The notes: a model not told the origin generated them from the letters alone. DNA of 64,000 nucleotides from Ulva prolifera (GCA_023078555.1 CM041203.1:5788538-5852537), one strand, 5' to 3'; positions 23,801-37,067 are shown, numbered from the stretch's first letter. Program-made: numbers and translations.

Positions 23801-26800
23801 GAGTGCCTGCTGCGGGAGCCCCAGGCCTTGCAGACAAAGCCTTCTGAGGAGTGCCTTCCGGGCGCGTCTCAGCGGACCTCTCCTGCTGTTCCGCAGACAG
23901 GCTGTTTATGTCTATGGGTGAGTGCGCTTCACTGTGGCTGCCTAGTGCAGACCCCTCACTGTCTGTTCCATCTGCAGCATCTGTGAACCTGCCGTCCTCA
24001 CGTGAAGAGGCCCCAGCGTCGCCATCATTCGGCGACACCAGGTTAGCTGCTCCAAGTCTGGTGTCCACGTTATTCGGACAAGCCTGTCCGTCGGTCTCAG
24101 GCGCAATGTGCTGCAGAGATACGGACCTGCGGGGTGCAGGGCTGGACGGCAACATTGCCTCGCCACCGGATGAAAGTGCCGAGGCTGTAGCCAGAGCCTG
24201 TGGGTCCTGTTCGCGACGCACTGCATCGCTGCCCACATCACACCAATCGTTGCGGTCCAATACATCCTGTGGCATGGATCGTGTGGCACGAAGTGGAGTA
24301 CATGGCAGTGATGCAGCGTGCCCAAGGTTACCCGAGGCGCTGCGGGCAACCTCGTCATGCAGGCCAGCGCTCGTGGCCTGAGAGATGAGCTCTTCGATGG
24401 CATGCACCAGGGCTTCCACCTTTGACGGGGTCTCTGCTTCATCCAGACCAGCATCCTCTCGTACGACCATGCCCTGCACCCTCGTGCGGTTCATGCCGTA
24501 CTCAGCAGACGCATGATCAAAGCTTTTGCGAACACCATACGGTGACCCCATGGATCGAAAACAACATGGTCACATGTCGAGTGGTGGAATGTTGCTCGCC
24601 GCACTGCAGCTGCATTGGACATTGCCCCAGGCACCAGGTGCCCAAAGTACACCATGCCTCAGCACCTGTCCACAACCTCACTCGCCAGTGCACACCTTGC
24701 TGGAGCCATCGCCCTGCCGCGATGCATCAAGCCCCTCTCCAGAGCCAGACGAACACGACTCGGAGGCATCTGAGTACTGCGACGCCTGCACCGTAGACTC
24801 CGGCCGGCTGGGCATGACGGCAGGCCTGTGGCCCTCCGACTCAGATGCATGTCGGTCTGAGAACCGTGAAGTCGCAGTGTCGCCCTCTGCCCACGGCCCG
24901 TGCTCTCCGCGGCTCGGTGACGTCAGGGATGAGAACTGCGATGGGATGGGGTCTAGCTGGGACAACTGGAGCAGGGTCGGGCTCGCTCGCTGCGATGCCG
25001 GCTCAGGAAATGTCTGCGGGGCACTGCTGGCAGCGGCGCCAGCACGGCTGCGGGCTGTCTGAGCGGGTGTGCTGGTGCTGGCACGGCGCGGCCTGCTTGA
25101 CTGCCCTGCTCCTGGCCGACTGGACGACGTGCTGTAAGGGCTGGCATGTCCCTGCTGCGATCCTGCGGAGCCGCCGGTAGCCAAGGCGTTGGACTTCCGC
25201 GGCACAGTAAATGGCGGCCGGGGCTGCGTGGTGGCGTGTGTCAAAGGGGCCACGGCCGCGGCGTCACTGCCGGTGCGCGTCACCGCTGGGCAGCTGCGAG
25301 GCCTGCCTGGCGACTGGGGAGAGAGCAGTTCTTGCTTGACCTGTACACTGAGTACGCTCTATCGCTGCAGTTCCCACTTGTCACACCTGGCAGTCTACAC
25401 AGTGCTGTCGTCTACGATATGGCTATGCAATCACTCATGCATGCGTACATGAATTTGACATGTCTGCAATCGACAGCGCCGTCCGCTGCAGCATGCCGGA
25501 ACTTTGGCCAGGTAGAGTGCAGGGACGTGTGTTTTCCAGCAGGATCTCCATGAGGCAGATCAAATCCAAGAGAATGTGGACAATACAGAAAGCACTTTGG
25601 TGACTGCAGCTCAGGAACATGGAAGGGTCATGGACGGGGAAGTGATTGCTCAGAGCCGCCGCGGCTCACCTGCTTCCGAGCCGAACTGATGTCAGCATAG
25701 CCGACGTCTTTCGTGAGACGGGATGTGGGAGAGGGGCTGGGGGTGGTGTGACCAGACATCGCAGTGGTGCGAGGAGAGCCCGGTGTTCTGCTGTGCGATG
25801 CCATCGTCCGCTCCGAGCTGGCGCACTCACTGTCTCGAATCAACCACGTGCCACCCTGATGACCTGTTGACACACACCGAAAACGTCCACCGTTGCAATT
25901 CTGATCTTGAGCCCAGTGCGAATGTACATATGCATGCCTGTTCTGTGGAGCAAGGATGTGTCAGTGGGGCGATGACAAGCAGGTGAGGCCATGTGCCAAC
26001 AAGGACAATCACTGACAGCGGCAGCGTGAGTGTTCATATTGTTTGGACAGCAATGCGTCCATAATGATCCAGTCTCGGTGCCTCACACCTTTTTGGCGAG
26101 TCTGGGCATACCGAGCCGCATACGCCTGGCCTGAGCCGCATGCCCTGCCCATCGGGCTGCCTGCACAGCTGCGCCCCGACAAGCTGAGCGGCCCCTGCTG
26201 CTGCTGTGCTGGTTCACAGACAGTACGGGGTCCCGGGTATCGCTCCGCCTCATCCCAACCTCCACCAGCACCAGCCATGGCACCCACGCCATGTGACCCT
26301 TCCATCGCGGCCGCAACAGCATCAGCGGCTCCCATGTGTTGCAGTGCGGACATCTCCCTGTGTAGCTCCCGGTCCAGCTCCTGGAGCTCAGGAGAAGAGG
26401 CATAGAGCTCTCGAGGGGAGTCCAAGAGGCCGCTGTGGTGTGCCGCCGTGCGCCTGATGTCATCACGCCGGTCAGAGGCGACCTGGCGGGCCAGGCTGCC
26501 TCCAGACATGCTCCTGCCGGCCGTGTGTGGCCGGATGTCCGCCACGTCAATGTCCCTGGTGCAATCAAAGTAGTCCTGAGACTCCTGATTCTCTTGTTCG
26601 TCACCTACGGACAATGATATCGTCATGCAGGGCATTTCAAATGCTGGCATGTACGTTGGTGAGGCTGACCTAGGCTGATCTGGCGCAGTGGTCTGGGGCA
26701 ATGCTGCAGCAGACTGCATCTGTGCGATGCCAAAGATGCGGCAGAAATGCTGCACACATGGGGAGCACAGAGTGGATTTCATACTGGGCGCTTACATTAT

Positions 26801-29166
26801 TTCTTGCCTGTCAGCTCATTCTGCCTGTGCGGGAGCAGATGTGGGGCAAACACTGGGTCCAGCGACCAGAAGATCATGTGGTATGCACCGGGCCAAACCG
26901 TAGAAATTTGGCGCTTACACGTGCGCATCCTCACACCTGATTTGGATTGTTTGCATGAGATGCTTCCCATGCGAAGTGAACCAGTGTGGCCTGCGAGGCT
27001 GCTCTGGCCTCTGATGCTTCTTCGGCCAATGCCAACGGCTGCAGGAGACTCCCATGTGGATAGCGACACATCAACAGCTTGGTCGCCAGAGTCGCTGCCG
27101 CGCTGGGTAGGCACACATGGCCTTGGCAATGTGTTACCGTGCGGGCCCTGCAGTGCCATGGTGCCGTCAATGGTTGTGGCAATCCAGTGGTATAGCGGCC
27201 ATGCCACTGGATTGCCACAACGGTACACACGAGCAAGCACACAGAAATAATCCACAAAGCCGATCTTCTTGCATGGTCTCCCAGCCCCGGCAGGTGCACT
27301 GTGGATGCCACAAAAAAAGACATCTGGCTGCAGCCATTGACCAACATTGCCAGGATTCGGCGCTGCATGACGGGCGAGCATGGTCTGTAAAACTGTACAC
27401 CTTTGTCCTCGACCTCGAGCCATGGCCATAAGCAGTCCGACAGTCCGACAGTCCGACAGTCAGGAGTGACGGTAGAATCTCAATCAACACAGAATGCACC
27501 ATGACACAGCAGTAGCCTCTGTATTGAAATCCAGGTTCAAACTGTACAAGGTAGACTAGATTCAGAGTGCATACCCGGCTACAGGTCAGGTAGCGATGCA
27601 TTGCATCTGGAGATGCTCTCGAGGCTGGGGATGCGGACGACGATGGGGACTGGGAGCATGACAGATTGGTGCAGGCATAAGCGTTTCTGTACATGACCAC
27701 ATCCTGGGCTGCACAGCGGTTCTGTTCCCGCTCCCTGCACAGGACTATCCCTGCTGTACCAGAGTCTCCGGAAGGGGATAAGTTGTCGCGGGCGGGACTC
27801 TGCATGGGGGGCTGCCTGTTGCCCTGGCGCCGTTACGGCTGTACCGTTCATATGGTATGTAGGACAGATCAACAATATCTGAACTGCAGGATCTTTGTGA
27901 ATCAAAGGCACGCAGGCTGCATGCTGTGCAACTTGCAGAAAAGGAAAACACATCACAGCAAATGTCCAGGGATATGCCGGTCTTTGACAAGTTTCGTGGC
28001 ACTCTGATGCCTGCTCCACAGGATATTGACATACCGTGACGAATGTGGGAGTAAGGTGTGCCTTTGGTACACCGATATTCCGAGCCTGGCGTGATTGCTG
28101 GTCGCCGATCTTTCCAGCAGACAGTATGCCAGGGTTATGATCTTGTGCAGAGACATGTTTCGCCTTGCCTGCTGCAGTGAGTGGCCTGCTGCCAATGACT
28201 GCTGGAGACATGCCAGTGTGACCAGGCGCCTTTGACCGCCGGGACACCTGTGACACCGAGAAGTGACTGACGTGTGGGACCCTGTTCCGTAGCTTGCTTC
28301 TTTCTGGGTACCGAGACAGAGAAGGCTTGAAGCCGTTTCTTCTGTTTTGCGTTTGGCCGAAGGGACTGGGGCTGTGGCCTGAGCCTGTGATGTTGCAGTT
28401 TGGTTGCAGGGGCGTAGATGGCTTGGTCATGTCCAACAGGGGTGGGTACGGAGACAGATTCCAGCTGGAGCATGTGTCAGATGCATCTGGTGAGAAGAGA
28501 GTTGGATGGTAGGGGTGCGAAACGTGCATCAGGTCATCGAAAGCTGCATGGGATGGCCACACTCCTGTCAGGCAGGTTGCACAGCATTCCAGGCAGCAGA
28601 TGCACCTTGCGCACAGCACAAAGAGCAAAGCCGGATCAGGTCATTGGCACCTGCGGAATGTCCCATGTTTGTGTAAGAGGCGGGCGCAGGCTGTGTGTGG
28701 CTTTGTAAATGTGAGCCTGCTACATGGCATGCGCCTGACACTCCGCTTCTGCTAGCTTCGCGAGGATTCGACCGCTGTGGCGTACTATCTGGGGACAAGA
28801 AACCTCGACTGTGATCACTGTCTGCTGGTGCAGCAGATTCTACGTCATCACCAGCATCGCCACTGAAGGCAGCAATGCTGCCGGCAGAAATGTGTCTGGT
28901 GCAGACCTTTGAACGTGCTCTGCGTACGATCGCATCAATCTGCAGCTGAGACAGGGATGTCAAGGCGAACACGTCTCCAGTAGCAGGACAACACTCCAGT
29001 GGTTTGTTGCAGATCTCACCTCCGGACTTACAGGACGTGAACGGGGCAGCACGGGTGCAGGTAGAGTTCCAAATCCACCTTCTGGCATTCCACCAGTAGA
29101 CCAGTTAGTGCGCGGCCACGTTGGATCGCAATATTCGTCCACTGGTGGCTTTCGGAGAAGAGGCAA
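20893..29166 (-). CDS. Very long Ser-rich, probably disordered protein (multi-exon)
   Basis: A chain of minus-strand open segments shares the same Ser/Arg/Pro/Gly-rich composition: about 29021-29166, 28570-28970, 28060-28450, 26950-27100, 26030-26740, 25640-25860, 24690-25280, 23620-24540, 23100-23455 and 20893-23040. Clear donors include GAG|gtgaga after 29021 and CAG|gtgtga near 26945. The product would exceed 1,500 residues. Short structured patches occur: LTSLSQLQIDAIVRRARSKV, EALVHAIEELISQATSAGL, and an acidic helix ELQELDRELHREMSALQHM. Many SP, RSxS and TP sites suggest a phosphorylated scaffold or regulator, but no named domain is recognised. Exon limits, the start codon and whether this is one gene or two are uncertain. 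The first ATG was not found in the most upstream exon, so a further 5' exon is likely. Confidence 0.55.
27173..27221. repeat. Short palindromic element, copy 1
   Basis: Arms of 18 bp (GTTGTGGCAATCCAGTGG and its exact inverse) surround a 13-bp loop. Related copies occur at 33706-33767 and 38393-38437, so this is a dispersed miniature inverted-repeat unit. It lies in an intron or exon gap of the Ser-rich gene. Confidence 0.75.
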
Positions 29167-29951
29167 TACTGCGGTCAGTAGCCTAGGGGGACGAGGTCGC
29201 GTGACAGCAATATTCTGACGTTGTTGGGAGGTAATGTTGAAAATGTACAGTCACGTTCAAGAACTCTGGATCCTTATAAACGCCCGCTTGGCGCGGCGCA
29301 AGCATGAACAGCCACCGACAAGGTCTACGTCGTACACTGAGCTTTACACATGAGTAGGCGAGAAATGCAAAGGTCGTTGAGCTGAATTCAGCCTACTAGC
29401 GTACATGTAAACTGTTAATCAAACGCTCAGCATCTGCCGTGGGCGAGTGCAAACTGTTCACATCGCGAAACATAAGGAGCTGAACGAAGACGACTGTGGC
29501 GCCTTACTCGCAGGAGTCTGGCACATGCCGAAGCAGCACGTATCATCATCTCAACAATGCAGACAGCAGATCAGTTGTCCGTGATGTGCACCGGTAGCCA
29601 TGTGCGAGAGCATACAATGGCTCAGCGTGGACTCAACATCAGACGCAGCAAGATGAGTACGTGACGACGTCAGTGTCAAGCATGTTGCAGTGGTGTTTGA
29701 ACCGATACGTGTTCTTGACTCGTCGCTTGCTACGCTGCTCTCGAGCACAGAGGGCGGTTCGTTGCGTACACTAGCGGGCGTTGGACTCGCAGAGTGATAG
29801 TCTCATTCTTCCGGACCTATTTGTGAAGGAGGTAGTGGAATGGATTGCAGCTACGTGTTCCCACCAGAGTTTCTCAATTTTCTCGAAGACAAGGCACGCT
29901 GTCATTCTTTTCCAACAGCCGCGCGTATCGAACTGTGAAACGAATCGTTTT
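29167..29951. promoter_or_regulatory. Divergent intergenic region
   Basis: This separates the minus-strand Ser-rich gene from the plus-strand TMEM50-like gene and must carry their promoters or first untranslated exons. No specific element was recognised. Confidence 0.35.
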
Positions 29952-30541
29952 ATGCTGAATTCTTGTTTTCAGGTCCGATCTCATGGACCAGGCCTCGCCG
30001 GGGCCTTCTTTGGCGCGGGTTGGTGTTTTTGGGTCGATGCCGTGTTGGTGAATGCTATGCACGGGAACAAGCTTGGCTTTCTTGAGGTACGTTGGACCAT
30101 GCTGCTTCCAACAAAGGTTTGCAAACAGCCATAGCAGCTAATTCCATGGAGAGATTGTGTCAAACATAATGTGCTGCAGTACCTGCCGGGAATCATTGCG
30201 ACTCTCGCAATGATCCTCATGTGCTTGGTTCGCAGGTGTGACTCCTCTGCTCCCTAGCTGCTGTCTACAACTTGCAACACACAGCACTAGGTCCGTAGGC
30301 ACGTGGAGATGCGAGGCGGACCCAGTGCCACAGCACCCACTCTCGAGAGGGACACATGGACTGCGCTGCAGGAGTGATCTGTCGTCTTTCGACGCCTTCG
30401 ATTCCGCCTCATACTGCAGACAGCGCTTCTGGCTGTTCGTGGCATACGTTGTCTCCTTTGGGTCGATCATTGGGGCGGTAACCCTATTGCTCGGGCACAT
30501 GCATGATGGAAGTATCCCAGCAGAGCCGTATGAAAAATGGA
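29952..30541 (+). CDS. TMEM50/UPF0220-like membrane protein (C-terminal exon not found)
   Basis: Three exons are clear: 29973-30086 (possibly from an in-frame ATG at 29952), 30180-30235 and 30372-about 30541. The frame joins across both introns: LGFLE to YLPGIIATLAMILMCLVR, then R to SDLSSFDAFD. The product has GPGLAGAFFGAGWCFWVDAV as the first membrane segment, YLPGIIATLAMILMCL as the second and RFWLFVAYVVSFGSIIGAV as the third. That is the order and spacing of TMEM50 (UPF0220) proteins, small four-span proteins of the endomembrane system. The fourth segment expected after GHMHDG could not be placed; the frame continues to a stop at 30709 without a hydrophobic span, so the last exon probably lies further downstream. 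The molecular role of the family is poorly defined. Confidence 0.72.
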
Positions 30542-32314
30542 TAGGCTGGGTGCGAATCTTTCATTATGTCCTTCAATATGAGTTTGACGACAGCAGGGAC
30601 AACCTTGCACGGACAGGGATAGGCCAAGCGCATGTGGCAGTCCCTCACACGACACAATTGAGCGCACGTCGCACATGTCGCAATGCCACGCTGCCTGCAC
30701 TGGAGCTGTGAATGCGGTTGCAGATGTAAGATTTTTTTATACCACGCCGTTGTTTCTGCAGTGTGCCCCAGAGTGCAGATTGAGGAACGCAACTGCACAC
30801 TGCTGTGAAAGGTTCATGTCGAATTCTGTAGGTGATGCATGCCTGAAGAATGTGAATATCCATGAGTTGAGGACGCATTCACCGGCCGTGCTGTACTACA
30901 GTCTCCCTGAGCGTGGCTGGAAAATCTCAGTTGCGATAAAGCCAATATATGGTGGTTGGGTCGTTGCGATGCTGGCTGACTTCATATATCTGAAGAGCTG
31001 GTGGGCATGCAGGCAGCTGTGCTTCAGGTGACATGCATTCTTGGTAGCGGGCTAGTATTATTTACGTCTCGTGGGGACGGGGACGGATATGATGATGGGT
31101 TCTACACAGCATTCTAGACGACACTGTAGGTGGCCGACTGTACTAGGCTCTGGCTTGCAGATGCAGGCGGAGGGGCGGGAGTCTGGTCGCCATGACGTTG
31201 ACGTGCTGGCCACTGGTGTTGACGTGCTGGCCACTGACGTTGACGCGCTGGCCACTGGTGTTGACTCCGGCCGTCCGCCCCGGGATTCATTTTTCCTCCT
31301 TGCATTTGTTTCAATCGTGGCAAAGATTCATCACTCCACGTTGCAGGAATTATGTATTGTAGAAAGCAACGCATCTCCCGTGGACTAGTCAGAGGGAGGC
31401 ATGACTGCCTGTTGAGATGGGGATAAGAAACATGGGGTGCCTGCCCTTGAATATTTTGCAGCACCAGGAGTGATGTTGCTTCCAAAGCATGTGTTGGAGG
31501 ATCTTAGCGCTCATCGAGTGCTCCGAGAAAATTTATTGCCAGTACAATGTGTCTGCTCATATCAAGCGACAAGCAGTAATCTGCATTGATGTATGCATGA
31601 TTACAGGTATTGTGGGTGCATTCCCGCTGCACAGTAATCCACTACTTCTGCACTTTTTTGTAAAACTGACGTTCTCAATGCTGGTGTGTTCTGAAATGTC
31701 ATCCCGCAGATGCTGCGCTTGGTCCATGATCGGCAGGCAGACTGATGGGCAGTAGTGACAAGGAGTGGTGCTGCAGTGGCCCAGGCGTTGACGAGTGCAT
31801 CTGTATCACTGCGGTGACGCTGATTGGAATCCATGCAAGCTTCGTTCTGTGCGGAATCTGAAATTTGAAACTCAAATGAGTGTGGCTACGTAACAAAATT
31901 CTGCCTTAAGCATGTACACGCATGCATTCCTGGAGTTGGTGAACAGAACCAAAGGTGACATCCCGCTTGTGCCATGATGCTCAAGTGATCAACAGCCGTC
32001 GTGACATGTGCACTGTTCCTAAGTCAGATTAGATTTGGCAGCCTCTCTAGACCGATCAGGAGTCAGCACTTCGACGCAGTGTTTGTGCATCTGGTCGCAC
32101 TCCGTCAGCAAAACCACGTTCATGAATCAGCACGTGTAGCTCCGGGGATGATGCACTCGGTCACTGGGAATGAAGAATCACGAGTTGCGGCAACCTCGGG
32201 AACGACAGCTTAGTCGTGGTCTTGTCGGTTCTCTGCGGTACCGCCACGATTGCGCCTCATCGACACACCACTGACTCCTGAGTTCTTCCAAAGTAGAAAT
32301 CAAAGCGTTTTGTA
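30542..32314. other. Interval between TMEM50-like and GT2 genes
   Basis: It probably contains the missing last exon of the TMEM50-like gene. The only clear structure is a short tandem repeat at 31197-31265. No other coding or RNA feature was recognised. Confidence 0.4.
31197..31265. repeat. 21-bp tandem repeat (three copies)
   Basis: Three consecutive units of the form GTTGACGTGCTGGCCACTG plus two bases, with single-base differences. Confidence 0.8.
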
Positions 32315-35300
32315 ATGGCGCACACCGAAATACTTGGCAACATTGTGATCAAGGCGAAGCAACAGCAAGAGCGCTGTTCTGAGGCAGTGGTCACATGGCT
32401 TCTGGAACATGGAGTGACTAGAGCTGCTGCCGTTCGGTTTCTGCTCGTGTCTGGATGCAGCAGCATCCATGGTGTTGCAGTGTACCTGCGAATGCAGCTG
32501 CCACCACTGCAGCTGGCCAACACAGCATGCGTTGACAAAGAGATGGACGCGTTACTGGGCGTCACTGGTGATCGCGCCCGCAAAATCATCAAAGACGTGG
32601 ATGTCTTGGGTATGGCGCCCGTGCATAGCAATCTAGCACCTGCAGGCGACATCGCTGCGACACACAGCACATAATCACCCTGACACTTACAGGTGCCCTG
32701 AACTTTAACGTCCAGGAAGCTGTCTCGACGCACCTCTATGACACCGCCAGCCACAGTGCCCTCCAGTCCACATGGCAGGCAATCAATGGTCCACAGCAGA
32801 CTCAAGGCACTCCCAAGTCAATTCCCAAACTCACCATCTCCGCTCCCCTTGAGCTCACTCCCAACACACCAGATGTTCCCCGCCCTGGACGCTTTGCACG
32901 CCTGATCACTTTCCTCACCAAACCAGCGATGTGCTACACTTCAGCCGTCCTCCACATCCCAGACACGGACCTAGCCCTTAACATGCCCACCCGCGCCATA
33001 CCCGCACACACCGCGCCAGCCGAGCCAGCAGCGCACGCCCTCCCACCACAAACCCAAGCCGACAACACCTCCGAGCTGTCCATGTCGATTGCGCTCCACC
33101 CACCAGCGTTCACATGCATCAACCGCCGCGTCCCCGGCCAGCCGACGGCATCCCACGAACTCGAACCCGGCCCGTTCCACCGCGCCAACGCAGCCCTCCG
33201 CAGGCAGATGCCCCTCTGCATCGCCCGCACCCACGTCGCGACGCGGTGGGACCGCGTTGCCGTGTTCACGCTTGCCGCGGCCGCCCTCGTCGCGTACCTC
33301 GCGGAGCGGCTCTTCTACCTTGCCTCCGGCCGGAGCGAGGGGTTCCAGAGCGGGCAGGGGGTGTCTGTGGGGCTCTCATGGGCGGTGCTGGTGGCTGAGG
33401 CGCTCGCGGGGGCAGCAGGGCTGTACGGGGGGCAGCTGTTCTGGAAGCAGATGGTGGAGTTTGAGGCAGTGGAGGAGGAGGATGTGGAGGACATGGCGAC
33501 GGTGCGCAGCCTGCGCACAGCATGCTATCGCTAGTGGCTGTGCTGTGATATTTTGGTTGTGGTGTGACTGTGGTTCATATATGCTTCCAGTGTCCCTGTC
33601 AACATGGCCATACAGGTATACATAAATCTAAAATATTTGTCTACATGCTTGCCAAGCGCTAGATTGACACGCACAATCTAGGCTGAGTCCATTGTGGCAT
33701 TCCGGTGATATCATCGCTACACCACTGGATGCTGCGTCGCGCCGCCGTGCAAGGATCCAGTGGTGTAGCTGTTATATCGTTGTACCGCCGCATCCAGCCG
33801 CCTCTACTCTGCCAATCTTGCTGTATCTCAAACAAAGTGCGCACCAGGTGTTCAACTCCGAGCCTAACGGGCCAGGTTTGTGCAGGATGCGCTAGCGGCG
33901 GGTGCTACGCAGACCATCCACGTGCTCGTGCCGGTGTGCGGCGAGCGCGCTGAGGTGGCGCGGGAGTGCCTGCTGCGCCTGCTCGTCGCGCCGGAGCCGG
34001 TGTACATGGAGAAGGTGCTGCACCTCTGCGACGGTGGCGGCGGTGGCGGCGGGGAGGGAAGCGGTTACAGTCTGTATGCTGAGGAGGAGGAGGAGCAGGA
34101 GAGTTGCAAGATGGCGGTGATGGTGGAGCAGCTGCGGCAGCTCGGTGTGGCCCCACGCTGCCTGGGCTGTATTGTGCTGATGGGGGATTTCTGGGCTCAC
34201 GTCTCTCACGCACCATGTGCTGCTGTCAATGAGAGAATGACATTTGGAATATAAGGTCTGCCGGGTTGGAGGGTACTGCAATCCCCGTCAGGCTGAGTGA
34301 TCACCGGCGGAGGCTCTCTGTTACAAGGATGTTGACGGAGTCTGATGGGCAGATAGTGTTGCAGTGGTCGCACCAGGCGCAGCACAGCCATGCCGCATCC
34401 CAGCACTCGCTGGATACATGCGTGTGCGGCTGTGCAGGGCATATGTCCGTGCGAGATGATGTCGCATCTGGCCGCCGCGAACCTGCGCCCAGATGCGTTT
34501 GGGGCGGCCACGGCATCGCAGACGCAATGTGAGGGTCTCAGCTGCCAGCAGCTATGCATCTGAAACACACTATACGCATGAGGAACGAATGACCACTGGG
34601 GCAGTGTGGGCGCTGCCTGCTGCAGGCACAGCGCCACTCGAATCGGCGCAAAGCTTTCCCTGGGCCCAGCACCTGCGCCACGGCTACAATCAGGCTCATC
34701 CAATCAGGTCGAGTGGTTACTGCAGGTGACGAGTGCTGACGAGTATGCATGCTGCTGCAGGACACACCAATGTTCACTACGTCCGAGCCCCCGCGCTGCC
34801 GCCCGGCGACCCGCGGAACCGCCGCAGCGCGCTCCTCAACCACGTGCTCTTCCGCCACATCTACCCCGATGCGCGCAGCGCCGCCGACATTCCGCCGGCG
34901 CACGTGCTCATGGTCGTCGCCTGTGGCCACATGGCCAAGCCGCAGCTGTTCAACCGCGTAGGACCATGCATGCTGGACGAGGCCGTCTCCGCTGCGGTGG
35001 TGCCGCCGGCGTTCCATGACGTTGCGGCGGCAGACGTGTTTGACAGCGACAATGCGGACATGATGCATGGCCGGTTGCCATACGCATTTGGCGCCGGCCA
35101 GATCCTGGTGCCCGGTGCGCTCCCCAGAGCCACCCCCCATGCATACATGGTATGCATACCAAACGGCGAGCGGTGGCTGGATCGAGGAATGTGCATGCAG
35201 GCTCATATCCGCCACGCTGCGGTGCACAGGGTTTCTGTGAATGCCGCGCATTGACTGTGCTCTCTTGGCCAGGGCGTGAGCACCCACGACGTGAGTCTAC

Positions 35301-37067
35301 TATGAGCTGCCCTCGAATCGAGTATTGCGCATGCATCGCCCTGAAATGCTCTTCCCCTCAAATGCTTCTGCGCCGAAAGCCAATGGCGCTCAGGCCGTGC
35401 ACAGCGGCGGTCTGAAGCTTCCATGCTTGTTGCCCACCAGCAGCTGCGGCATCATAACGCCATGTTCGGTTCCGCACGCCCGCACCCACAGAGCGCTTGC
35501 GTGTGGCTACAGGCACAAATGCGGCCGTCCGGACGCGGCACGCGCTCATGCACACTGACACCGCCGAGGCACACTCCCCGGGCGCGCCTCACAAGGCAGA
35601 CACAGCCGGAGGCCCTGCGGCGCCTCTGCAGCTGTTCTCAGAGGCCGTGGCGGCCGGGACGGAGTGCCTGGAGGTGGGCGCGCGGCTGCACCGTGGCGGC
35701 CGGGCCGCAGTGGCGATTGGAGAGAGGCTCCTCACTGGCGCGGTCAGGCCTCCTCCTGTCATGTTTCACGTTTCATTCTTAGACGCAGCTGTCGCGCTTT
35801 GAGATGCTGTCACGCTGCTGCTGCTGTGTGAGGAGTGGTCCTGCATGCATATGGTCTGCAACGGTCGTGCGCTGTGGTTTATGCACGTGCGCCTCAGCTG
35901 GTCTGCATCCTGTGGTCATGCAGCCTACGTTGGACGCGTATGCCCCCAATGCGGTTGCTTAGAGGCACGACGGTTGTATGCCCCATGCTGTGGTGGAAGC
36001 AACAAATTACACAAGACCGACGATCGCACCGGTCTACTGTGGAAGTGTGTGGTGTGTAGCACACATTGCCATGGCGTATATTGACATGCACTTCGTTTCT
36101 ACCCATTTCGCAGCTGCAGCATCTCACTTATCGCTGCAACTTAAGGACATGATCAGTGCGCTGTGTGCTGTGCGCTCCTGATCAGTGCGCTGTGTGCTGT
36201 GCGCTCTGCCACAGTTCCCAGCGGCGTCATGTGCAGGTGCCCCGCACCCTCGGCTCCCCCTGGAGTCTCCGCCGCCACTGGATTGAGGGCGGCCACCTCT
36301 TCCCCCTCTCCCCCAGCTCCCTCTTCTTTGGGCCGCAGACGTACACAAGTGGCTACCAGCGCGCCCTGCACCTCCTCAGCCCGGCCGCCCATTGCGCCCG
36401 CCTCGTCAGCGCACCGCTGCTGGCCGCGCTGCCGTTCGCGTGCTGCGTGCTGCGCACTTGTCCGTACGGCATGGACCAGCGGCTGTTCTGGACGCACCTC
36501 ACGTACGGCACCCTGGCCGCGCTGCTGCCGCTGTACCACCGGAACCCTGTGCGCGCCGAGGCCGCGCTCGGCGCATGCATGACGGCGCGCGTGCTGTGGC
36601 TCTCTGCAGCCAAGGCGTGTGTCACCACCATGCTGACGCGCGCTGGCGTGCTGCCGCCCGGGCACTACCAATCCCAGCATCATAATGCCGCGCATACCCT
36701 GGCTGAAGTGGCGGTGACAGGTGAAATTCCCGATCTGAAGAGCCCAGCGGCGCCGGACAGGCGGGAGAGGCATGGGCCTCCACACATGGCGGGAAAGCCG
36801 CATGCATGCGCGCGGCTCGACAGCACAAGCGTGCCGTGGGCGCCTCTGCTGCCGTTTCTGCTGGCCATCACCGCAGCTGTGGTTGGCATTCGCCGCCTGG
36901 TTACGCGTGCGGCTGCGGTGGAGTGGAACGACGGCCGGGACAGCCTGGTGTGGGTGTCGGTGGCTGCTGCGCTGATCGACGCGCTGCCTGGCGCACTCGC
37001 CCTTGGGTGCGCTCTATTTGCGTACAAACAAACAACGAGTAGCAGCGCACCTGCAGCTGTGCCCTGA
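32315..37067 (+). CDS. Cellulose-synthase-like GT2 membrane protein with degenerate active site
   Basis: Six exons join in frame to 925 residues: 32315-32609, 32693-33501, 33886-34144, 34761-35114, 35513-35742 and 36237-37067. The first ~280 residues are unique. Two membrane spans follow (about 287-308 and 324-349), then a GT2 domain: TIHVLVPVCGERAEV, LHLCDGG (Asp417), RSALLNHVLF, LMVVACGHMAKPQLF, VVPPAFHDV, GTNAAVRTRHAL, GTECLEVGARLH, LLTGAVPRTLG, LRRHWIEGG, then several C-terminal spans. GT2 enzymes normally need DxD, TED and QxxRW. Here they read ACG (508-510), TEC (622-624) and LRRHW (660-664), so catalysis is doubtful although the fold and frame are intact. A further hydrophobic segment at about 37305-37401 (LALGGAAAAVALVQV) may belong to an extra last exon. 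Family assignment is strong; activity is questionable. Confidence 0.8.
33706..33767. repeat. Short palindromic element, copy 2 (in GT2 intron 2)
   Basis: Imperfect 24-bp arms (GCTACACCACTGGAT and its inverse, extended by GATAT.. ends) flank a GC-rich loop of about 14 bp. It shares the CCACTGGAT core with the elements at 27173 and 38393. Confidence 0.65.
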
